From NCBI GenBank assembly GCA_003568945.1, contig BDIP01000226.1, positions 1-24,484 on the forward strand: a stretch of DNA of 24,484 nt, in the 5' to 3' direction. Under the pieces are notes generated by a model. It saw nothing but the letters and a program-made list of their open reading frames with translations. It did no database searches and was not told the origin of the DNA. The stretch comes from Kipferlia bialata (lineage: Eukaryota > Fornicata). Position numbers and translations under genes: made by a program. This document shows, one piece after another, positions 1 to 11,600 of this stretch; the first letter of the stretch is position 1; each line of letters starts with the position of its first letter.

Positions 1-47
<47 letters not shown>

Positions 48-54
48 CCCCCCC
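1..54. repeat. (CT)22 microsatellite followed by a C10 run
   Basis: Twenty-two CT units (1-44) run directly into ten C residues (45-54). The tract sits 44 bases before the first 3' splice site I can place, which is after base 98, so it is probably inside an intron whose 5' end lies left of the window. It may act as an extended pyrimidine tract, or it may simply be a length-variable repeat. Its true length could be affected by assembly error. Confidence 0.9.
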
Positions 55-98
55 TGTTTCCCTTCTCGTGTCCTCCTCTCACTATACTCACAACTCAG

Positions 99-2658
99 GT
101 TGACCTGTGCTCTGAGGAACCCAGCCGATACCACAAGAGAGAAGGATACGCACAGAAGCCTCCCTTGCCTGTGACCACCCCTGGCTTCATGGACAGGTGC
201 CTCTTGACACATATATTTATACTATATTCACTTTAGCACACATACACAATATGTACCATTGAAGAGTAGAGCAGGATGGGTGTCGATTGATGCAAGTGTA
301 TTCACCAGTCATGACTATATTATACTCAAATCCAGGTACGCAGCACGCCTCCCTCCGGAGTGTGAGAAACCTGCCCCATGCCGCATAGACGTCCCAGGTG
401 ACTGATTGTGAATTACTGTATGTCAATCTTCATTCCAACTATATTGTTGCTATCCTCCGCGACTCCTTTCTTACTTGCAGAAGCCCTGCGCCGGCCTGTG
501 TCAGGTCTCGGTCGTCTACCATCTGCCCAGGTATGTGAAAGTACATATATACATATGCAGTATATAGTATAATTATAGCATACATGTATGTATATATATA
601 GATATATATAGTATGGATGTGGGTAAGGAGCCATGTGAAATATATGGGCCATGTATCGAGGTTCTTGGTACCACTGACCCCAGAGTCTAAGAGGGGACTC
701 CATGGCAGTCATGCGTAGCCGTCTGGACGCACAACGGAGAGAGAGAGAGGCGCAGAGGGGTACTCAGTCTCGACCTGTGACCACGGATGCTCGGTGCAAT
801 CCCCGCCGGGCCCCCCGTCTTACTAGGTCTTTCAGTAGCCTTGGGGACCTGTCTCCCTTCCACAGGGCCGGGTCTCTGTTTGCCCATGGTGACTACTCTC
901 CCTATAGGTCTAAGGACAGAGACGTAAAGGGGGTAGATGGAGGTGGCAGGGATGGAGAGGGAAAGAAGGAGAGGAAGGAGAGGAAGAAGAGGCCTCAGAG
1001 AGAAAGTATGTCTAAAGTGCGGGTACGCTCTCAGTCTGCCATGGGAGGGCGTAGAATGCCAGTGCAGACACCTCGCTATCCACGGCTGAGGTGCAGTAGC
1101 AGCATAGGCAGAACCCGGCGTCCAGGCCCCCCCTCTACCTATACCTCAGGACTCAGTCCCAGGGATGCTATAACACTGTCTCGCGCTGCCAGTGCAGGTG
1201 CTGAACGTGTCAGGCCGTTCCGCTGCAGAGTAGACCAGCGCAGACCTACAATGTCTAGGCACAACACGGAAGTGGAGTCACCCCCTTGTGCCAGTGGAGA
1301 TGATGTGGTGATACCCTCCCCTGTGTCAGACACTGAGCACTCTACGGCTGTTCCAGAGGGTGGGAGTGTGGAGGTCGTTCTTGGAGACGGCATCGTAGAT
1401 GTGTCTAAGCCGGTGTCTCTCCCAAGGTTTGTGATCCAGGCGAAGAGGGTGAAGTGGGGACAGAGGGCCAGACCAACATCAAAGGTGAGAGACATGGGTG
1501 TACTACTAGGCCTAATAGTTTTACTAATATCAACCACTACTCTTGTTTCTTTGCGCTATTCCAGAATACCACTGGGATCTGTTCTCTCATATCCAGACAC
1601 GAGTGCACTCTAAGGTGGGAGACCAGGTTCCACTGAGAGGCGTGCAGCAGGTCATACCCACCCTCTCTGATACAGTAAGTAGCGTGGAGACTACTGTAGA
1701 TAGGGGTAGTGCGGGGCGCCAGAGATACAGACATGGCCAGCGGTGCAAGACCGCTAATGCTTGCCCTCGACAGCGCTCGCTGTCCGCTGGTGCTGCTCGG
1801 TCTAGGTATGATTGCAAGGAATTAGTGGGCATTCAGGTCTCGAATACTGTCACTGCTATATGCTGACTGCAGTACGAGTAGGCCCCTGCGCACACGACGT
1901 CCCAGCTCGAAGGGACGAGAGGGTCGGAAGGTAGGGACAAGACCAGATGATCCGTCTCACTGCTCCACCCTTATGGGAGTGCCTATGGGTATATCTCTAC
2001 CAGACACAGTACCAGTAGTAGACGCACTGTCTGGGGAGGTAATACCTCCCGAGGGAGTGGCTCTTAGACCCCTTGACAGCCACACCGACCAGCTACCTGG
2101 GGCCACTGGTGTATTGCTAGCTGAGGTGTCCCATAGCCACCGAGAGGCTCTACCTCCCGTCAGCCCATCTGCCTCTGAGTCTCCTCTCGACGCAGGGTCC
2201 CCCCTAGCTACTTGTCTCCTTGAGGCAGTGCCAGCCTCAGATCCCACGACTCCAGACGTTACACCACTATCTGTGGAGCAGAAGGACCCAGGAGAGAAGC
2301 GGAGACCATCTCCAGTTGTGTCTAACGTGAGACTGGCCATCAAGAGTGTGGGCCTTGGGATGTCCTTTCTCGAGAAGCTGCGCCAGAAGAGGTCTGGCAT
2401 GATGGGGCGTCTCTCTCTCACTACCACTGCTACACTCAAGAGAGTGGCCACGGGGGATGGGATAGATGACGTCAGTAGTGACAGTGAAAGTGAGAGCGAG
2501 AGTGAGAGTGACAGACTGTCAACCTGCGCTGAGGCCCTGGTGGTACCCTGTGCACACATTGACTCAGCCATGTCTCAGATCAGCATCATGACTGATGCCA
2601 ATGGAGACTCCGTAGGAGACATACTGCCAAATGGCATGCGTATTCACGGTTATGCTAG
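99..2658 (+). CDS. N-terminal basic, Ser/Pro/Arg-rich extension (exons 1-6)
   Basis: Exons are 99-196, 336-397, 481-530, 684-1497, 1565-1805 and 1873-2658, about 680 residues. No start codon can be chosen with confidence: the frame is open upstream of the first clear Met (702) through exon 99-196, so the start may be left of the window. The sequence is rich in Arg, Ser, Pro and Gly, has a Lys/Arg-rich patch at about 945-1000, and a Ser-Glu repeat near the end. It looks disordered, and I recognise no domain. Exon 4 joins exon 5 in frame only if the donor at 1498 (GTGTAC) is used rather than the better-looking GTGAGA at 1485. The last third (about 2320-2440) is more helical. Ordinary dyneins have no such extension; it could serve for docking or phosphorylation, which is inference. 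Confidence 0.72.
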
Positions 2659-5600
2659 GTGAGGGACTATTGCTATTTCACATGCGTCAAGACAATTGTG
2701 AGGCGTCGGTGCTATTTCAACTGTTGCGTGGTTTGCACTGATACCCATTGAGAACTGTGTCCTTACCCACCAGGCTCCCTGACTTCACTGATGAGACGGA
2801 GTGGGTGTCAGTAACTGTCTTGAAGCTCGACAGGGTGACGGGTGAGAAACGACTCTGCGAATGGCCTACGGCTGGTGTGTTGATGTAGTGCATCGCAATC
2901 TTCTCACTTCAGGCATGCTGGTAGTGAGACCTGACTACCCCGACGAGACACAGGCCAGAGCACCTGCGGAGGTGATAGGCGCCCTCTGTCCTCCAATGGT
3001 GAATGAGTATGGGAGTGCAAGCCCCTCATTCACAGGCCTTAGAAGCATCCATGTGTCTCAGTTTGTGAGACAGGACGCAACTCTACGATCCTCCAGAGGC
3101 ATCACTCTAGAGCAGGTATCCGTCACAAACTACCTTATAGTGTTAGTCCCGTCTCACACAGGTGCTAGCCCTGGATGGTGTTCCCCAGGCACCACTGGAT
3201 GGTCCTTGTGGAAAGAGAGGTGCTGTGGGTGCGTTTAGATTAATATAGTGTATAGTTTCGCCTACAACCTTCACATCCTATCTCAGGCATCAACCACACA
3301 ATATCAGCCCTAGATGGTAGAGACTTGGTGCAGGAGGAGGTTGTTAAAGGGGTGTACCAGAATGACAAGCTAGGAAGGAGCCTCTTGGGTGACCAGGACC
3401 CACACTCTGCTGCTAGAGCATCCCTGGTGGAGGAGAGTAGGCTGCATGCAGACGCATCATGGCTACTGAGCCGCCAAAAGGGGATTGTGAGGTGGGTTAC
3501 AGTCTGAATCTTACAGAAGTGAATACTCTTGGTGTCACTCTTTCACCACAGGCGGGTGACTGCTTCACTGTCCCCAGAGCTACTCCAAGAGGTCGAGTCC
3601 CTCACGAGCTCTCTCTTCCAGAGTGTGGGAACAGGAACTGTCCAGCGCCAGATACCTCTGTCCAAGACTGTGTGGCACTGTTCAGATGCATGCCAGGAGA
3701 GGATAGGGGAGTCTGTGTTTCAAAGGAGAGGCAGGCTCCTTGAGGAGGGGCTGCTGTTCCTTGATCAATCGACATGGCCTCATATGCACAGATTCAAGGT
3801 AAGAAGACTGGGATCTCTCTTTGTTCCATATACCGATATGATATACTAGTTCCTTGTCTCTAATGTCCCCAGGCTATGATGGAGCAGCTGCGACAGCTCG
3901 TTATACTCATGACACCTGCCTCTGTCATGATGAACCCCGAGGCCATTCGAGGTGTACTAGTGTGCTTCTTGAAGTATCTGGACATGCTGTATGTTGTATC
4001 ACTGTTGTATTACTGTTGTTTTAGGTACTGATCACCTCTTTTGCGTCATTCTTACCTAACGGCAGAGATCATATCGGATGCCCGTAGCCACTACTTGGGA
4101 GTAGATGGAGACTACGCAGACTTCAAGGGAATCCCCGAGTACTTACCAGCAGCCAGGTGATGATGCTTACTATATTTATGTATCTGATAAGCGGAAGCCT
4201 ATTCTTATGTATCTGTCAATTCTGACCAATAGGCCTCATTGCTCGATAGGAGAGTTTGCAGAACACAACAGGAGTATTGCACTGGCATTTGCTACTCTGC
4301 TTGAGGATGTCGTCAGGTGCTTAGCTATATTGAATGAAGCGCATGGATAGACTACGCACCGTGCCGGTACAAGATTCAATTGGCTGACTCAGAAACAAGA
4401 TCCATTGGTCAGCTGGAGATGCATCTTGGGCCGACCTAGACAGCACACTGGATGTACAGATTGAGCAGTTCAAGAGAAGGCAGATGATTGCAATGGTTGG
4501 TGTCTCCCAAAGAGCTCCAGGAGAAGTACTCACTTTGCAGGTAGAATACATTGTCTATAGTGATTCTATACTGGGTATTGAGTTGAGTTCTCCTACATCA
4601 GGTAGATGTCGACAAGTTGAAGGAGAAGGCCTTCATCTACATGAAGGAGAGGAGAGAGCGCCTTTTCAACATGCTGGACTTCATGGTGCTCTCAATGCTG
4701 CACTCTGCTGCCGAAGGTATGTGGGTATCATAGCTGGTATGTGACTAGTATAGTAGTATGTCTGGGTGTATCTGACCTTAGGGTTTGCTGCTGCTTGGCA
4801 TAATGACCAGGCCTCCCTAGAGTCCCAGTACCTAACTAAGCCTATATGGAGGGCAGGGCTGAGGCACAGCCTAATGGACGTCACTCAGCCCTGTGAGGAG
4901 TGGGATAGCAGAAGAGAAGGCGAGATGCTGTTCTGGCCACACTTGCCTGGGTCTAGAATTGTTGAAGGGTCCGAGTATCCTAGAGGGTCAATTATGTCCC
5001 TCCCTCTCATGGTGCGTGACAGTCTATGGTTCACAAATGTCTTTGGTTCAACTAACTCACCAGGTGATTCCGAAGGACAGTGGGTCGGGCTTTACAATGG
5101 GGAAGGTCCCAGGGTTCCCAGATCCCGACTCTAGGTATTGAAATAGCGGGATTGGGGTTGTCACACGACTCATATACCTCGCAAATCTAACTGCAGCAAT
5201 TTCTCAATGTATGAACATGTGCTATCCCAGTGGAAGCGAACCCGCAGCGTCACATCCCTGTCTCCAAGAGCGTCATCAGTTATGCGGAATGGGTTCTCTC
5301 TGACAGGTATGGGGTGTTCCCGTATGTTGGCACAGACCAAAGATTGTGTCGGATGTGGGATGTTGCTGTTTGATCACTGCACGCTGGTTATTCATTTCTA
5401 GAGTCACCCTGACTTCTTACCATTACCACTCTTATCCAGATGTAGTCGATCCCATGGAGTACCAAGCCACACGTGATCTGTCCATCAGGCACCAGATGGG
5501 TCTATCCAAGTGAGTGTTCTTCTCTGAAGTAGACATTTCCCTCTCATCTGACCCAGTGGTATGTCTCGTCGCCTAGCCCAACGACTGGCAGTGAGTGACG

Positions 5601-8600
5601 AGGAGTTGTTTGGCCTGACTGGATACCCAACCTTTGAGGCATTGATCGCTGGGATATCAGTGGACAGTGTGGAAGACTCTGAGGTGTACTCCCCCCCTAA
5701 GGGCCTGGGTGCGCTCTGTGGAATAGACACATTCATGGCATCTACACCCACAGGAGGGGACATCCAGGGTGACCCAGAGCTGTCTCCCCTGAACAGCACC
5801 CTTGTTGATAAGGACTGGGATGTGATAGGTATGAATCTACTAACCACCACATTCGAAATATATAACTTACTCCAGCTGAATTCTCAGAGTTTGTGGCCAA
5901 GATCCCCCTCAGGGTGTTCTACCTGAATTCAGTCACTGAGTCATCAACTGGCATAGCAGCTCTCAAGGTGTGTAGAACCTCCCGTTCAAACGCTTTAAGA
6001 GCCATACTTCCATATGCTATTTGTATGAACCTGACTCTCTAATTCACAGAGCCATCTTGAGCAGTCCAGGGCAGCCTTACGAGACAGACACTCTCAGATT
6101 CTCAGGTGAGGTTGCATCTATATTTCCAAACTATTCCCCCCTCACAGAGAGGCAGTTATTCATTGTGCTTTACATACTGACACCAGGACTGCCCTTGACG
6201 CCACCCTGCACTGCATGAGACAGATCTGGTTTCAGACCCGACAAGGTTGGTGCCTTCTAGTCTATCATAGTACATCACTGAATGCTGACGAATAGCTGTT
6301 GTCCTTCCTGAGCACTACCACGCTAAAGAGGATCTGGTCCAGAAGGTCCAGGACGCAGCGCCAAGGTGACTGATATGCCTTGCATATCACTAGCCTACCT
6401 TATCACATATGACTGATGTCCAGATGGGTAGCAGCGAGTGAGAGCTTAGAAGACTTTGCCGATACCATGCTCTCCCATGGCACATACATCAGTGTGGAGT
6501 CTCACATTGCACTCATTAGGTATGGATATACTACAATTGTTTATCTGGGAGGCTCACTTTACTTCAGGATCGCCCGATTTGCCTCATCAGTCGTGAGCAT
6601 GACCAATAGAGTCTCCTTTGTGAACAAGAAGTGAGTTGGTATTCTCCACTGGTAGCGCAAACTTACGAAAGACACTTGGTCAATGACTGATTCTAGGAAC
6701 CATGCCTCTCAGCTGCGACAGCTGCTAGCCCTGGCATCCTGGCAGAATGACATATCACAGACTGTCAGCGACACGTGCAAGAGGGTGTTGCAGTTGTCAG
6801 CTGGTATTCAGGTGTTTAATCATGGTAGTGATCCTCCGTCCTGCGCTTATACTAATTGCAGGATCAGCTCTGTGATGCCAAGGAGATTGAGCGCTTCAGC
6901 TTTCTCTCTACACCCTTTGAGTATCCATCTACCCACATCTTCCAAGACATGGTGATGGGGTATGAGTCTTGCTTCTCACTGCCCCTCGAAGAGTGTCGCA
7001 CCGACTTCTCCCTGACCAATGACAAGGGCGAACCTGTCTGGGAGGAGTCCGATGTCAATGCATTCCTTGCCAGCACAGGACTCATCATCGCATACACTAG
7101 GTCAGTATGCATGACCACATCTATCCCATCTCATTCTTGAGTGTATTTACTCACCGAGAAAAGTATTCAATCTTAACACCAGTGTCACTGGGTTACCTGC
7201 TCTTCCGAAACTGGACCAATACTCTAGTGTTACTCAACTTGTCACAAGAGTGGCCGAAGAGACGGGTAGCCAGGTGAGAAGAGGAGAGTATTGATTGTAG
7301 CGTGATAGCCACTCTCACATGAAGGAGCCAGTGTCCCTGTACCACCGTCCATCCAGTCTAGGGGACACCAATCTGGAGAGAGTCTTGGAGGAAACCATCC
7401 ATCTGATAGAGCGCAGCAGAACAGGTATCTTGAACAGTGTGATATTAGGTCACTATGGTATAGCAATGAGTGCCTCATTCGCAGGCATTCGGCAGATCAA
7501 ACTGTGGTCCGATCTGTGCCAGGTGCAGGGCATTGTCCTGAGCCCTAGCATGACGAACCTAGAGGGGGACATCTTCCTACTACACAAGTATGTGATAGGA
7601 CATGGGGTAGTCTCACAGTACATCACAAGGTACTCACACTCAGGTGCATGCGTCTGATCCGGCGTGCCCTTACAGGGGAGCAGATGCTGCAGTCTAGTCC
7701 TGTTGACGATCTAGACATGGACAGTATCAGTGCCCTTATGGTAGACATCGATCGGTGTCTGCAGTTCATGCATATATCCTTCGACAACAAGGTGCAGTAT
7801 CTATCTTTTCATTGGCCTGTGGCTGTGTGTTTGTGGTCTAGTCTCACTGCAGGACGGTGTGCACAATATGACCTTTGCAACTGAGCTAGAGGCTGTAAGG
7901 GATAGGATGCAGCCTGGGGTGGAGCTGATGCGGCTTGTGACAGTACCCTCCCTCATGCACAGACACCTCGACATCCTCGAGTCCTCATCCTCCCTACCAG
8001 TGCTGCAGATGGCTAGGTAGGGGAAATCTAGACGTGTCGTATCTACCATGGCCTAGGTCCCGATTACCTATGCAGCTCACAGCAGTGTTTCCATCTACGA
8101 TCTTCTTGAGGCCGGAGCTCTTGACAAGCTAGATGTCATTCAGGAGGTGGTAGACCTAGCTGAGGAGGAGGCGAGAGTAGAGAGTAACCTGGACGCCATA
8201 TCTAAGGTGGGCCCTTTGTTGAGAGTGTTGGGTGAGAATACCCTTGCAATATAGTGCCAACTGATGTCATGAACACGCTGTCAGATATGCTTATCCTACA
8301 GGTTATGGAATCTTGGAAGGTGCAGGTCGATGTGACTCCTGGCATCAATGGAGGGTTCACTCTTCCACCCCACTTCGAGACCAGCATCCGATCAATGACG
8401 CTCTACGTTCAGAGGTACTGAATCCGGTAATCATAGATGAGTTCATCTGTGAGTTCTCATTTGCCAGGGACGTTGCTGCGAAGTACTGCACTCCTATCAC
8501 TGCGAGGGCCAGGCAGCTTGAAGGCAATATCCTGTGGGCAAAGCTACACGCTTCCCTCCTGGAGTATACTCAGGTGTGTTGGATGTTACCATCAACAATA

Positions 8601-11600
8601 TGTATAACATACTCAGAGTATACCAACACTAGGACTACCTCGCCATTGGAGAGAAGCTCATGATACGTCACAAGAAGTACTCTCATCTCTATGCACATGC
8701 ATGTGCCAAGTGGTGGCAGCTCAGGAGGAGTGTGGCTAATGTGGCCAGGACCAGACTACTGTCCGTGCTTCTGGATACAAGTGAGTACTGTTTTGGTACC
8801 AGAATGAAATCAGCAACATTCTCGTATTGTTGCTTTAGGTACTGAACTCTTTAACGCCAGGCCTTGGCGACATCCTCAGTTCTATCCTCGTCAACCTGGT
8901 CCCATATGTCACCTCACTTCTGAAGAGGAAGATGTGCCACATACTGCACTCCACAAACCACATGGTAAGAGTATGGTTATTGACACAAACTATTGGATCT
9001 CCTCTTCCTAGTGGCCGCACTGTTTACTTACAGGTCCAGTCGACTCCTGGCATTAGTAATGGCATCCTAAAACACATCCACAGTATGCCAGACCTGCTGG
9101 GATATGCATTTGAGCCCAAGGTCCTGCCCATCAGTCACCCGGTCGTCAAGGTATGAAGCTATGATCCTCTGTCCTCTATCTGCCTCTCAACACTCCCATC
9201 AGGTCTCTAGTCTCCAAGGGGAGCGAATGGTCCTGGGACCCCACATGCTCTACGGCATTGACGCCTTCCTCGTCAGACCTCTTGGCGGGGTTGAGGGCGA
9301 GACATCCACAGAGAGTGTGTGCACAGGCCACGTAGAAGACAGTTCTGGCGACAACTCCAGTTCTTCCTCTGAGCGGCCACCCCTCCCACCTGGCAATGCT
9401 CCTGGAAAGACATCCTCTCCCAAGTGTAGTTCACACTCGAACTGGGAGATCACTGCCGTGGTCTCGGGTATCCTGTACCAGGGACCCATGGCAGAGAGGA
9501 CCGAAGTGCTCAGACTCTCCCATTCCGTTCCGCTCTCCCGAATGGTGGGTGTCATAGCCTATGACGTGAGACCTCACATCCAGAAGGCGGTTGAGAGAGA
9601 CATGGAGAGAGGGGTGGCTCTTCTGTCGAAGCAGGAACTCACAGAGTTCTCTGGTCTCTGTTTCCAGGTTTGTTGCTACTAGACTCGCATATCTCTTCCA
9701 ATTACTCCAGGTTCGATACATGTCTCTGAACTACTGGGTGCACTTCAGACTGAGACGGGGTCTGATGCGACATGACTCTGTTCTTGGGCTGACTACTGCA
9801 GTGACAGACCTTCAGGAGCTGGCCAGACTGCTCCTATCCACGGTCAGTGAACCCAGTCCAGCTGATGTCCACCTCCAGACCCTAGTCCTCAAGTGGATAG
9901 ATGATACTGTGCCCCAGACCCAGGACACAGTCACATCCAACATCAACCTGCCAGTACTCTCTGCTCCCTGTATCACAAGGTGAGAAGGGTACAGTGTATT
10001 TCGATGTATATTATGATTACTCACCTTCAGGCATCAGTTTGCTGTTGAGGGTCAGTTCACTGTGTCTGCGACTGGTGTAGAGCTCAAGCACCACTCACTA
10101 GACTGGCTCGGTGGGCCTACTGCATATGAGATACCAGAGCCAGGGAGTGATGAAGGGTCAACCTGCTCCTTCAGTCTCAAGACCATTGTCACACTCCTGG
10201 CTAGAGGTGTCACATGTGCACTGTGCACTCGTGTGGAGGCTGATGTCCATTCAGTAATGGGGCCCATCCTAGAAGTTGGTAGGTAAGTGCTACTTTTGCA
10301 TCAATGATACTGATTATGTGACTGACTCCTCTAAGCCACAGGATAATGGGTCAGACAATCAAGACACTAGCAGCCACTAGCTACCGGAGCGTAGCGGCAT
10401 TGGCACACCAGGTAACAAGATATCATTGGAAGATACCTCGTACATTGTCCGGTTGGCTTGTGTGTCAGGATTTCCTTATCCTAGGTCTCCAATCTTCTAC
10501 TGGATGGCTTCATAGTGGTGCTCACGGGCCTGGAGAATACGAGTCCTGAACATCTAAGAGTCGTTCACACTATTGCAAGCACCTTGTACAACGGAGGGGA
10601 GTTCCCATTCGCATCACCAGCTCAACCAGACGGGAGCATCGCCCCCTATGTGTGCTGCAAGAATAACGACTTCGGATGCACCCGTACTCCTCTAGGTAGG
10701 AAATGTGTGTGCAATATCTGTATATATATTCTCTACCATCCAGGCAAAGACCAGCAGCACCCAGACGAGCATGCACTCGGAAGCTTAGTGTTGCATCTAG
10801 CTGTACTGGGTCCGGGGCAGTTCAGTATAGACTCCAAGAAGTACCCAGGCGACCCAATCCGATACACTGATGCTCGGCCACCACCCCAGGTTAGTTGTGA
10901 ACTGAAGAGTTCTCTTGTTGCGCCTCCCTCGTTTCTTGGTTCTCATCCTAGGCCTTCCTGTACCACCCGTCTTCGGTTGCTAGACCATGTGTATCCCTCA
11001 TGGCAATGTTGCGTAAACTCAGGTGACTGCATGAGCATCTCGTGTTTGCGTGTAAGTGTGGACCGAGTAGAAACTACAATGCTCGTGTGACACCCGATGA
11101 TGTATCCTGAACTGGCCAGGAGTTCCTTGGCTTACAACTCTCATATTCTCACTCCAGGCTTTCAATACTACCTGCTGATGTCGACATGGCTCTTCGTCTC
11201 TGTCAGAGTGGAGACCCGAATTCAGTTGCACTCTATAAGTACCTCTCCGTTCAGTGCCAGGCTAATCAGGTTAGTTGATGTTACTATAGGAATCTTGGAG
11301 TGTACCATATACCTCCATTTATCCTAACTGACACTAGCTAGACGGTTTGAGTGGAATGATAGAGAGTGCCTTCGTTGTTCAAGACCTGCCTGAGGTGAAG
11401 TGGGGTGCCTCTCACCAGTGTCTGACTGGAGAGGTATGGGTTGGTATGCAGTTGGCCATGGGGAGTTTTTTTCTCTCTCTAACCCATTGACCTCCCAGGG
11501 AGTCTATGCGATGGATTGGTTGATGGCCATGGGAGAGAGACACAATACTCTAACTGTTGTGACTAGGTAAGAGGTTTCATGTATACGATGGTGCTGTTCC

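Noticed and set aside
1139-1537. 132-codon open frame on the - strand
   Set aside because: Shadow of exon 684-1497, which joins in phase at both ends.
1676-1740. Possible intron with a GTAAGT donor inside exon 5
   Set aside because: Removing its 65 bases breaks the frame needed to join exon 1873-2658; kept as coding, both ends agree.
1931-1972. Possible intron with a GTAGGG donor before the Met at 1973
   Set aside because: The frame reads straight through from 1873 to 2658, so no intron is needed.
1957-2571. 204-codon open frame on the - strand
   Set aside because: It is the mirror of exon 1873-2658; its Ser-Leu run is the complement of the Ser-Glu repeat, and it has no in-phase neighbours.
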